From Symsagittifera roscoffensis (Eukaryota > Xenacoelomorpha > Acoela > Convolutidae): a stretch of 64,000 nt of DNA. The DNA lies in the NCBI RefSeq assembly GCF_963678635.1, contig NC_087071.1:12415088-12479087 (forward strand). The letters are read 5' to 3'. Numbering within the stretch: position 1 is the stretch's first letter; the number at the start of each line of letters is the position of its first letter. The translations under genes and the position numbers were made by a program. The notes beneath the pieces are model-generated. The model ran no database searches and had not been told where the DNA came from. It saw only the letters and a program-made list of their open reading frames with translations. Shown here piece by piece: positions 54,315 to 64,000 of this stretch.

Positions 54315-57300
54315 ATCGAGATATATAATCGCCCAAATGGATCAACTGTTGTCCGCTATCAACCTTGCTGTACCAAAATGCCAGCTGTCAACTTTGTGAG
54401 TCGAACAAAACCCGCTGTTTCCCCTGGTCGTTTTTGGTCGATCGTAGTCGACTCTTTTCGACCTTTGGTCAATTTTAAACGACCTTTAAACGACTTTGGA
54501 TGATTATCATGTATCTAGTGGACCTAGATCTAAACTGTTTTCAGTTTATGCATCTCATAGTCAGTGACTACTCAGAACTGATTCAATTCTACTTCAAATT
54601 TTTGGGGAAATTGACTCTAAATTTTAATCCGTTTTTATTGTTGTAACTTTTTTTATAATATAATTTATTTTTTTCTTCGAAATCGGAGCCCAATATTTTG
54701 ATGACCTAATTTGGCTTAGTTCTCAATTATCTCGGAAGCTTTGCTTTTAGTCAGAAAGCTTTCCAAGAAAAATTTGTTTTGCTGTTAAATTAAATAATCA
54801 AATCAATCAACAGGCGAGCAGAAAACTCATTTCTGCTTTACGGTGCCAAGCTCGGGTACTTTGGTTGTGGTTTAGATTCCGCATAAATTGTCAACAGATA
54901 CGCATAAATTTTTCGAGAAGCCTTTGAAATCTGATGGAATCGAAAATCAAATGTTAAAACACTACGTGCTAAAACTGAAAATTAGTTAGCGAGCATAAAT
55001 TTGGAGTCAGCTGACACTGCGGACTTTGGCGAAAATGCTAAGACAAGCTTGTTTTGGATTCCGCAGACAAAAGCGTTTTTGCAGTTGGAGTCCATTGAAG
55101 CAAAACGTCGCTGGATTTCACTGTCTATCATGGAATCCGCAATCAATTTGTTTCTTATTTGTCATTGGATTTCACAATTTTTCAGTGGATTCGCAACCAA
55201 CTTGAATTTTGTCGTTGCTTTTCACAAGCACTTTTTTAACTTTTCAAACATGTATGGGACCCATTTTTTATTACCTTATTTTGGTAGATTTTTTAGTGAA
55301 CGTATCACTTCCATTTTCCATAATTGCTGTTCACTAATTTCTTTTTTATATGAGAAACTATACTAGCACATAAGACAATTAACTTTCTCAATTTTTCCTC
55401 AATTGACAAGTCTCTTCATTTTAAAAACACCCACCATGACCTTGTTCTACTGATATATTGACTTATACTATGAAAAAACCTATGTAAATTGATAACTATT
55501 TACGTTGAAAAAATGATACCTCTTGCTGTAATCACTATGAACTTCGAATAAAAAGTAAATTTTGTGCAACCTGAGTTAAATACTTTTAAAACCTGAAAAA
55601 TGTGCTTGACATAGACATATGGACTTCAAGATAAGGTTGAAAACATGGCCTTTTTATTCTCTATAAACCAAAAGTTTGCACTGAAGGTTGTTGGATATTT
55701 GCATAGTTTGCATAGGTAACAATTTTCTGAAATTTGCGTTTTTCTGAGACTTGAATTTTTAATTTTTTGAATGATTTTTTGCGTTGTACATATTTGGCTA
55801 TAGTTTTACAACCTTCTTAAATTGAAACTCAAAAATGAACGTATTTCGATTGCATGTCATGAAATTTTTTAATTTGAAGTAATATTCTTAGGATTTGCTT
55901 TTTTTGTGTCCTCAAGTTGCGGCCTCATGAAGATTTTTTGAGACGAAGAAAAAACTCGCATTATCAAAGCTTTATGTATATATAAAAAATTTGCGAGTTT
56001 TTTTTCTTCATTCGAGAAAAGTGGTTCAGTATTCTCCAAAACTTCAACGATTGCACTAAAAGTCATTCTTGATGATGGAATACAAAACTGAATTGCAAAT
56101 TAATGTTGGTTCGTTTCGAGAAATACCTAGTATCACGTTTGTTTAAAAAAAATTTCCAAAATTTTGCCAGTATTAGCAAAAAGCTTTCTATCAATTTGAA
56201 TTTGACATCATTTTTCTTATTGTAGCGACCGCTTCTCTATCATTAATTGTCTATGTCAACAGTCTTCTTTGAAGTGCACCGAAATTTTAGTTTGTTTCCA
56301 AAAGAAGATGATGATACGTATCTGAGTTGAGTTTTTATTTGAATTTGTTCATTACTGCATACGTGTGCTGCTCCCTTTTTCCTAAAGGAATCATGAATTC
56401 TCTAGGATTGTAGTTTTAAGGCAGGTCTGTCATTTTGAAGGCAGTTTTCTGGATCATTTGAAAAACTCATTTTCTTGAAACTTTTTTGTAATTGTCTGGC
56501 TGTCTGTCAAAAAAGGAACTTGAAGTAGATTTAACTCTTTTGGATTTTTGGGTTTTCTCTGATTTAGATTTTAAAAATACTGTTTCCAGAGCTTAATTTT
56601 TTTGTTGTTTTTGGTTACCCATTTTTTAAAATAAATTATTACTTTTTATTATGGCAAAAATTCATTAAGTTATAAGTTTATTTTGATTTGAAAAACCAAA
56701 CTTTTGTAAAGATCTAGCTCTCCTAAGTCGTTGCGTACTTTTCCCTGAAACTTGCCATTTTGTTATTTTTATGAATTTTCTCTCTTATACGTAAAATGAA
56801 TTCTTCGGAGGCAAAATTGAACCTACAATTAGAAAATTATGTGTAAAACTAATGATGTGTTTTTAAACCACATATCTAACTAATGATGTGTAATTAATGA
56901 TGTGTAAAACTAAGATGTGTTTTTAGTTTCACAAACTAGTTAAGCTTTCGTGTATTTTTTTAACTTTCAAAATTCAACTTTTATTTTTGCCGCTGAAAAA
57001 AAATTTGCGTCTCGTTGTTGAATTTATTGAAGCTTTAATGAAAAAATATTAGATTTGAAACTAAGATAGGTTTTTAATTTCACAAACTAATTAAGTTTTA
57101 GTGTATTTCTTTAAATTTTAAAATCAACTTTTATTTTTTGCGTCTCGTTTTTGAATATAATGAAGTTTTAATGAAAAAAAAATAAGTTTGAATTATTAAT
57201 GCAAAAAGTGATGCGAATACTTTTTCAGAATTACTGTTTTTTCAGAATGAAAATTTTGACCAGTTTGCCAGATGGAAGCAAAATATAAAAAAATAAACAA

Positions 57301-57540
57301 TTAAAAATCCAAAAACTTAAGTTTAGTGAGTGCATCTCAGTACCTGTTGATAAACCATCGGAATTTTTATGTGGGATCGAATTTTTGAGTATCTTCAAAG
57401 ACCAATACAAACCAAAAATTTTACTTTTCATTTTCTTAATGTAGAAATTAGTCTATTTGAAAATCTATGAGTTGTTGTTTGTTGAACGCAAATGTAGAGT
57501 ATAGATGCATATAAAACAAGAGTATAATTGCATATAAAAT
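54315..57540. other. AT-rich region without a recognised gene
   Basis: Open frames here are short and lack domains. Apart from the tandem duplication at 56911-57195, I see nothing to annotate. Confidence 0.55.
56911..57195. repeat. two-copy tandem repeat, period about 150 bp
   Basis: CTAAGAT.GGTTTTTA.TTTCA, TTTAGTGTATTT.TTTAA.TTT and TTTGCGTCTCGTT..TGAAT recur in order, with a shift of about 150 bp. Confidence 0.7.
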
Positions 57541-57630
57541 TAGACCCGATGGCCAAGCCGACTAAGACAAAGTAATGCAACATAACAGTTGATGTAGGTT
57601 CGAGTCCCCCACTTGCCCATGTATTAATAT
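57541..57630 (+). repeat. tRNA-like SINE head
   Basis: An A-box-like GATGGCCAAGCCGAC and a perfect B box GGTTCGAGTCC lie about 50 bp apart, as in a Leu/Ser-type tRNA or a SINE derived from one. The arms do not fold well as a working tRNA. The 3' extent is unknown. Confidence 0.5.
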
Positions 57631-58044
57631 CCTGAAAAAGGTGGTTATATCCTATTTTAACTGTTTTTTGAGTCTGATTCGGTTCAGCCTTGATTAAGGC
57701 TGACCGCCAAAAAGAGCAATTTGTCTGAAGGACATTACCGACCGGTTCTTGTGGCTAGCTTGCGCCAAATGCTCTTACAAACGAGTTGTACCGAAACAGT
57801 CGGAAGTTGATTTTGTGATCTTGATTATGCAAACCGTTTACAATTGCTTATTTGTTGTAATGTGTGGTGTGTTTACCGAAAAATACCCATAATTAAATTG
57901 GTTTTATACAGTTTTTTCAGAGATTGAGCGCACATTTTGGCGCCCCACAAGGGACTGTTAGTGCCCTGATTGTTTGATAATTCGACGACACGAGCTTAAC
58001 CGAAGGACACGAGTGCTGTTTGCTGTTGGCTGGCCGAAGCTGCT

Positions 58045-58095
58045 CGAGTGACATGAGAAGTCGAGTGACACGAGAAGTCGAGTGACACGAGAAGT
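58045..58095. repeat. 17-bp tandem repeat, three copies
   Basis: CGAGTGACA.GAGAAGT three times in a row, just before the symporter-like exon. Confidence 0.9.
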
Positions 58096-58141
58096 GACCC
58101 GGGACCTTGCACACGAGGATTCGAGAAATACGCCTGGAGTC

Positions 58142-58372
58142 GTTACCTCAAGATCGGACGATCTGTCCACCTCCTCCCAATTCGGCTGGGTCGACTATTC
58201 GGTCTTCGTGTGTTTACTCGGGATTTCGGCTTTAATCGGAGTTCACTTCGCTTGCTGTTCCGGAGAACGGCAGAAGACGCAGCGCGAGTGGTTATCCGGT
58301 GACGGTAAGCACGATTGGATCCCGACATCCCTGTCGCTATTGGCCAGCTTCATATCTGCAATCACACTATTG
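58142..58372 (+). CDS. exon of an SLC5-type sodium/solute symporter, diverged
   Basis: It reads FGWVDYSVFVCLLGISALIG, then WLSGDGKHDWIPTS and LSLLASFISAITLL. This is the first two membrane segments of the SLC5 family (multivitamin/monocarboxylate type), which couple solute uptake to sodium at the plasma membrane. The usual LLGGR motif is changed to LSGDG. The frame is open upstream to 58082 but has no ATG, so either an earlier exon supplies the start or the gene is decayed. A possible donor GTCGAA lies at 58373. No other exons were found; a BEL element follows downstream. Confidence 0.72.
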
Positions 58373-59506
58373 GTCGAAGAACACAAACGACAGATGACAG
58401 AGCAGACAGACGACAGAGCAGACAAACGAAAGAGCAGACTGGCGGAAGAGAGAGAAGCCTGTTCAGGTGTCCTGATTCTTGACTTTTGGTCAAAGTTGAG
58501 CTGTGTTTTTCTCGACACCCGAAGTTTTGGATTTTTTTTCGGTGTCGCCCAATGTCCAATTAAAAACTGTAAGAACGTTCTAAACTTTTAAAACTCTCCA
58601 TTTGTGCTTTAAATTTATATACGATTTCATATATGTAAAACAAAATTTCCGCAAGCTAGCAACCGGTAATTTTTCTCAATACCCAAAATTTTTGGACAGT
58701 TCCGTTGAACTGAAATATCTTACAGTCGGTACATAGACAAACTGATTGACATTTTGTCCCGATACCAAAATTTTTTGGATATATGTGAAAGGATTTTTTA
58801 ATCCGTGAAATCGGATCATAGACAAGAGGTACTGGACTAGTTTTTTGGATTGGTTTATGACTCGAACCTGCTGACCAAAATTTTCCGAAAAAGTTTGTGA
58901 AAAAAGTAAAAAAAAATTGCCGAAAAAGTCCTCAAAATGTCCCCAGAATTCTGCGAAACTGTGCTGTAACATGACACCAACCTTAAGTTAAGTGGTTTGG
59001 TAGCAACATATCAGGCAAATTAAGTTGAGTTTTTTCATCCGCAGGTTTTTTGCGCGTGTGTTGTTGGAACTTAACCAATTTACCTGATCCCCCACCCACC
59101 TTTGGTGAAACTGAAAGCCAGTTCGCTTCAAGTAAATCAAAGCTGTTTCTCCCGTCCGAATTTTTGACTTCGTTGCGTGACAGTAAGTGGCCAGGTACGG
59201 TGATATTAAAAGAGTTAAGTTGAATTCTTTCATCCTCAGGTTTACTCCGTGTGTGTTGTTGGAGTTCAACCGACCTACTTAATTTTCTAACCCCATTGGT
59301 ACTCAAGCGTAATGTAGCCGTCGTATGCGTCCCCTAAGTGTATGATATTCATTCTAGGAGCTAGTTCCTTGGATCACGCGCTCCGAAAACTTCCCGCTTT
59401 GTCCCAGAAGCGCGTCTAAGATACTTGCTTTACTAAGCCAGATTTAAGTTTGAATTTTAACGCTAGGGACTCTCAGAAAACAATACGGTACTACCTTCAT
59501 CACTAA
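58373..59506 (+). other. region between the symporter exon and the BEL ORFs; may contain the BEL LTR
   Basis: There is a GACAGAGCAGAC-type short repeat at 58395-58440, then AT-rich DNA, then a two-copy repeat at 58989-59290. The BEL 5' LTR and primer site should be here, but with no second LTR in the window the borders cannot be set. Confidence 0.45.
58989..59290. repeat. two-copy repeat, period 195 bp
   Basis: TAAGTGG, TTAAGTTGA.TT.TTTCATCC, CAGGTTT and GTGTGTTGTTGGA..T.AACC recur at an exact 195-bp shift. The period is a multiple of three, and both units are open on the minus strand in the same frame. Confidence 0.75.
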
Positions 59507-59983
59507 TTGTCGCACCGTAAGGACCTGGTAGTTTGGCACGACGCCATTAATAACTCGATAAGTAGGCACTGCAGCAACAATAACTGCAAGCTGAGTAGTG
59601 AGCAACTTGTCAAATTGTTATTCAGGTATAGGACAAATATTTGTGCGATCGTATACTGTAGACGGAACGGAACCGAGGATATAGAGGAAAGTTTAGTTTC
59701 AACAGGTATTCTCGTTCTGAACGTCATCAAAGACTTTATCTTTAAGCGTAAGGCTAAGGACCAGGTACTAATTGAGAAGTTCAAAGAGCTTCACCAGCTT
59801 CCTTCCCTTGAGTTAAAGACTCTCCTCCTTCTAAGGCGTTATAGCGCTAATCTTAATATCTTTAAGACGCGTAAGAAGCGGAACAGCTTACCACTCAAAG
59901 CTCAAAAAGCTATAAAAAATAGGCTTCAGGCAGAAGCTCTGAGACGTCAAGTTCTTCTATCTTGTAAGCTAATGATGATTTAG
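59507..59983 (+). CDS. open frame upstream of BEL gag, unknown (up to 158 codons)
   Basis: It is open without stops from 59507 to 59983, but its first codon is TTG and there is no ATG until the last residues. It is Leu/Lys/Arg-rich (LKTLLLLRRYSANLNIFKTR; KKRNSLPLKAQKAIKNRL). It might be an exon or an accessory ORF of the element. No family is recognised. Confidence 0.3.
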   Translation: MSHRKDLVVWHDAINNSISRHCSNNNCKLSSEQLVKLLFRYRTNICAIVYCRRNGTEDIEESLVSTGILVLNVIKDFIFKRKAKDQVLIEKFKELHQLPSLELKTLLLLRRYSANLNIFKTRKKRNSLPLKAQKAIKNRLQAEALRRQVLLSCKLMMI

Positions 59984-60080
59984 TAATGCAAATTTAATTA
60001 CGTATCAAAACAGTATCTCATTTTATTAATTGTTTTCTCTTTGGTGAGCATCCGTAAAACACTGCTAATTTGTGAAGAAC

Positions 60081-61972
60081 ATGGACAAAAAATTCCAAAG
60101 TAAGATACGCAAGTTATTTGAAACCCGTCTAAATCTAGAAAATGAGCTGCTTAAAGGTCACTCATTATTACTTGAGTACATTGAGAATAATAGTCGCACC
60201 ACAAAAATTGGTAATGCTGTTTATAAATGTGAAATTGCGTTGGAAAAAGCTGTCGACGTCAATGAGCATTTAATTAGACTAGCGGGAAAAACGGAAAACC
60301 CTGAAAAAATTATTGCTCAGCAAGACCTTTGGCTTAAGAAAGTAACCGAAATGAACGATAAAGTAATGCATGAAGCTCAGAGTTACAAGATGAGTCTTGA
60401 ACCTTCTCCATTTTCAGCAGCCGGTATTACAGGGAGCAAGGGATCTGTACAACAAACAGGGTCTGAGACATCCTCACGCTGGCACAAAACAAGAGATTCG
60501 GAAGCACGAGTATCTGAAAACAGGTCTAAGGTCTCTAATAAGTCTAAGGAAAGTAGAAAACGTGAGTCACATAAGTCTGATAAATCTGCTTCCACTCGTC
60601 ATACCTCGAATGTTCACACTATGTCATCAAGTGAGAAACGGCATGAGTTAGCTTTGGTAAAACGAAGCCACGAGGAGCTGGAAAGGCATTATCAGGTATC
60701 TATAAGACTCAAAGAGCAAAAGAACCGTCTTAAGTTCGAACAAAGTCAGCTGGAGCTAGAGCAATTGGCTGAAAGTCATAAAAATCAACTGATTGAAGTG
60801 GAAATGAAAGCGTTCGAACTTGAGGACAGTTCATCTGAGGCTAGCGAGAAGCTAGTGGATAGTAACTCGACAGGAGTAAGTCAACCTATTTCAAAAGTAG
60901 CAACCGATCGGACTAATAATTGGGTAGACTCTGTTAGTTCACAAGCACCTCCTGACGTTGTTAGTACGCCAGGTTTGCTGAACTTCACCCCTGTACTATT
61001 TTCGTCAGAACAGGTGACTTCCGCACACCTCGCTTATGCAACAAACACAAGTTATAGTCATAACCATGAGCACACTGCCTTGAGTGACCCTGGAATCCAT
61101 AGTTATGGACATCGGGCTATGCCTCAATTTGGCAGTGCGAGCCTTTTGCTATTGCAAGCTTCTGTTCCATCTGTTTCATTCCCAGCTAACAATATGCATT
61201 CTAGTGCACACGTGTCACCACCACCGTCTGCTGTTACTTTACAGACCATGAGTTCGAGCATACCTAATGGTTGTTTTTCCATCAGGCAACCGGAATCATT
61301 ACCTGTCCCAATGTTACCGGCCCAACCCGGTTCTGGTTTTGGTTTCTTTGTCACCTGCATTTGCTGGTGGTGGCTTCTCATCTTCCGGAGTAAACCCAAC
61401 GCCGGTTTTTTTTCGGCACAAAATTGCCATGCAGCGCCAGTCCAGACTCAACATAATCTTCCCTTTGTTCCGCATACTGTGTCACCTAATATCAACGATT
61501 ACTACACAAGTGATGCAAACTTATGGCGATTGGCAGCTGCAACTCCAATCGTCACGCCTGCTCAGTGTTGTAATGCTGGAAACATTTTTTTTCTAATATG
61601 ACAACTGTTGTCCCATCGTCTAGCACCGCCGCCCCGTAAACTAGTGGTGGCACTGTGTATTTTATTTCTCCGCTAGTTCATCCCCAACATGTTCCGCATT
61701 TTGTCAATTATACTAATACCGGTTATCAGCCGGTCAACGAAGACTACGCACCGTCTTCCGCTTATCCGAACCAAGGTTGTTCATCGGATCGACCTCTTTC
61801 CGCTCGTGAATTGGCGGAATTATTAATGAATAGCCGCAAAATCATTCTTTTAAACTGGCATGAATGGTTTGGTCAGTTTGAGTCCAACGTTGATTCTGCT
61901 GTTCTCACCGATGATACGAAACTGACACACTTAAAAACACTCGTCACAGGCAAAGCAAACCGCAATTGCTGA
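60081..61972 (+). pseudogene. gag: BEL/Pao gag, broken
   Basis: ATG at 60081 (MDKKFQSKIRKLF). Helical N-terminal part, then a Ser/Lys/Arg-rich stretch (residues about 125-185), a coiled-coil-like Glu/Gln/Leu region (about 190-260: RSHEELERHYQVSIRLKEQ; FEQSQLELEQLAE), then a Ser/Pro/His-rich linker. This frame stops at 61599-61601; matching sequence goes on at 61655-61972 in another frame (LNWHEWFGQFESNVD), which is the conserved BEL gag region before the knuckles. Confidence 0.78.
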
Positions 61973-63554
61973 GTTTAGTTATAGTGGCGTTATGTAAAAG
62001 GATACACTGGCCAACTTGCAACGGAAGTTTGGGCAACCACATGCAATTGTTGGTGCGCATCTTGATAAGCTGAATACTTTTCCTACACTTATAATGCACA
62101 ATTCGGAAAATGTCATTAGTTTCTCCTGTGCCATATCTGGCCTCGTGGTAGTTTTCAAATCATTGTCATTCAATGATGATCTAAAGAGTGTTAACCTGTT
62201 AAACCAAGCTGTTAGTCAACTTCCGCCTAACCTCAAGGAAGCTTGGTCAATGCATACTGTTAGGCATAATTGGCAGCGACCAACACTCTTAGACTTTAAC
62301 AACTGGTTGAAAGAAAAGGACGAGGGGCATGAAAGGTTACGTGTACTCAACTCTAAGGCAAAAAAAAAACGAGGAACCAGTTAAACCAAAAACAACCAAA
62401 GTTTTTGCAGCCAATAGCCAGTTAACTAGTAAGGCTCAGGATAAGTCTAACTTTCCGCCGTGCGTTTTGTGTAAGGGTAGGGTAGTCATGCATTGTGGAA
62501 TTGTGCTGTTTTTAAGGAAAAGAATGCTACTCAGCGAGCAAAATACGTAGCTGAACAGAAACTTTGCTTCGCTTGCCTCAATGGCAATCATAGTTTCCGG
62601 CAATGTTCTAGAGCTAAAAAGTGCCCAAAGCCAGAGTGTGATAGCACACATAATGTCTTGCTCCATGGAGCTGAGAAAATATTTCCTCGGATGGAAAACT
62701 CGAATGTCTCAAATAAGGCTCGAACAAACAAATTCAAGGAGATTACAAACACTTCCACCCATACCGCTGTTAGTGACGTACATGACATTGAATTATCTAA
62801 AGGGTTGTTGCCAATTGCAAAACTTGGTGTATCCTCGGTTGTAACCAGTCTCCTGACATTGGCTTTTTGTGATAGTGCATCGACTCACTCCTGGGTGTCT
62901 TCGTCACTCGTTAACCGTCTCGGCTTAGTAGGGGAGCCCGTAAACTTGTCAACTAGTGGTTTTAACTCAACCACCGTTGTTGAGACTCAGAGGCTCAAGT
63001 TTACAGTTTCCTCCGAGCCGAATAATAGTGATTTCGTATTTCTCTGTGCATATGTTAAAGACAATATTAGGATTGGTTCCGAATTAATCAATATTCCTGA
63101 TTTGCAGAATAAATATCCACAATTAGCACCTATTAAGCCCACTCAATATACTTATGAGGTTGTTGAAGTTATTATAGGACAAGACTACTACCACGCCGTT
63201 AGACCCATTGAGTTCATTTTGGGAGATGATAAGAACTCACCGTGTTCCGTTCGCCTACCGATGGGTTGGATCATAAGTGGTCCGTTGCCACCGTCCATTA
63301 ATTCTACTTCTTCGTGTTTCAAGTGTGTTGTTGAAAAGTCTTCTCTGACTGACCAGATAAAATCCTGGTACGAGTTGGGCTCTAATGGTGCTTTCAAACA
63401 AGTCGATGCCCGTTCCGCCGCGGATAAACGTGCTTTCTCCATCCTAAATTCTGAAACCGTTCTTATTGGCGAAAGATACATTGTGCTTATGCTTTGGATT
63501 GATAGTAATGTCAGTCTACCAAACAAATATTACTCGTCACTCGCCCAATTTTAA
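61973..63554 (+). pseudogene. pol: BEL/Pao gag C-terminal part, zinc knuckles and protease
   Basis: 62016-62384 matches the BEL gag/DUF1759-type region (LNTFPTLIMHNSENVISFS; LPPNLKEAW). A frame change near 62350-62500 leads to knuckles in the Pao style (CVLCKG; CFACLNGNHSFRQC; CPKPECDSTH). The protease follows with the motif CDSASTHSWVSSSL near 62870-62910. The reading stays open to a TAA at 63552. The Asp in DSAS is kept. Confidence 0.82.
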
Positions 63555-64000
63555 ACATTGGAGAGAAGGTTAAGTAAAGACCCTGAACTGCGCGAAAAAC
63601 ACGCAGACAAAATTAGAAAGGTCATTAGGAAAGGCTATGTCGTTACCATCGAACCGCATGATCCACGTAAGCGTTCCGATCGCGAGTGGTATCTTCCGCA
63701 CCATCCCGTCAAAAATCCGAATAAGCCGGGTAAGGTGCGCCGAGTCCTTAATGGGGCTTCGAAGTTTCACTGCACATCCTTAAATAAATCCTTATTGGTG
63801 GGTCCGGAACTACTCCAAAATTTAATTTTTGTAATTTTGCAATTCCGTCAACACAAGTACGCCGTCTCTGCGGATAGAGAGGGTGTGTTCCTCCAGGTAG
63901 AAGTTCTCGCCCGCGATCAAATTTCGCTCCGTTTTTTGTGGCGGGAGGATACCACTTCCGATGTGGTAGTTCATCAGTACACTCGTCATATATTCGGCGC
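63555..64000 (+). pseudogene. pol: BEL/Pao reverse transcriptase, N-terminal part
   Basis: It is in the same frame as the protease block after a single stop, and open to the window edge. It reads ERRLSKDPELREKHADKIRK, WYLPHHPVKNPNKPGKVRRV, LNKSLLVGPELLQNLI and RFRQH-like QFRQHKYAVSAD. The first catalytic Asp is present (SADREGVFLQV), though the usual ADIEAMF is changed. The YxDD box lies beyond the edge. Confidence 0.88.

Larger units (their letters stand above)
59507..64000 (+). mobile_element. BEL/Pao retrotransposon, 5' part, leaving at the right edge
   Basis: An upstream ORF, gag, CCHC knuckles, an aspartic protease and BEL/Pao RT follow in order. The RT start WYLPHHPVKNPNKPGKVRRV is diagnostic of the Pao group. 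Several frame changes and an in-frame stop at 63552 show decay. The YxDD box, RNase H, integrase and 3' LTR lie off the window. The left border is unknown and may be earlier. Confidence 0.85.

Noticed and set aside
55001-55366. 121-codon plus-strand open frame
   Set aside because: No domain, no splice support; it contains loose GGATT.CGCA repeats and looks non-coding.
57541-57630. Functional tRNA gene
   Set aside because: The boxes are present but the acceptor and T-arm pairings are weak, so a SINE head is more likely.
1-64000. CRISPR arrays, bacterial operons, riboswitches
   Set aside because: No regular spacer-repeat pattern and no bacterial gene organisation; the sequence is clearly eukaryotic.

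Overview
This window is invertebrate nuclear DNA: AT-rich, intron-containing and full of transposable elements. The species cannot be named from sequence alone. Evidence for a eukaryote is spliced exons with good GT-AG sites and matching phases (a trypsin-like protease, a nicotinic acetylcholine receptor-like subunit, an SLC5-type symporter exon), microsatellites, MITEs, a tRNA-like SINE head, and LTR retrotransposons of the Ty3/Gypsy and BEL/Pao groups. A large gag of Cer1-like type would suit a nematode or related protostome, but this is only a lean.

Layout, left to right. (1) 1-4558, minus: the 5' LTR and body of a decayed Ty3/Gypsy element ('B'), running off the left edge. (2) 4735-11892, minus: scattered exons of a trypsin-like serine protease homologue whose catalytic Ser is Asn. 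One splice donor is GG, and the His exon is tandemly duplicated with one dead copy. Its introns hold a long foldback repeat and a GC-punctuated repeat family. (3) 11893-18481: intergenic or intronic, with MITEs including a perfect hAT-type element (15569-15990, 8-bp duplication). (4) 18482-44634, plus: a second Ty3/Gypsy element of the same family as B ('A'), cut in two by (5) 22370-41511, minus: a 19.1-kb Ty3/Gypsy-like element ('C') with 401-bp TG...CA LTRs about 1.5% different and a 4-bp CAAA target duplication. C carries a 1247-aa gag, a pol with a 1.5-kb internal tandem duplication, two small overlapping membrane-protein ORFs, a 390-codon open frame with no start codon, a two-part envelope-like glycoprotein region and a further 3' ORF. 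(6) 49311-52783, minus: four consecutive phase-compatible exons of a cationic Cys-loop receptor subunit. (7) 52784-57900: AT-rich DNA with MITEs, a tandem duplication and a SINE-like head. (8) 58142-58372, plus: a diverged SLC5-type sodium/solute symporter exon. (9) about 59.5-64.0 kb, plus: a BEL/Pao retrotransposon, with gag, zinc knuckles, protease and the start of reverse transcriptase, leaving at the right edge.

How the parts relate: the host genes are sparse and partly decayed, and mobile elements occupy more than half of the window. The nesting order is host, then A, then C, and C is recent by its LTRs. No element is intact as read: A, B and BEL carry several stops or frameshifts, and C has a nonsense codon in RT, a frameshift in its protease and a duplicated pol. 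The most unusual object is C, a giant, strongly A/C-skewed, envelope-bearing retroelement with extra ORFs.
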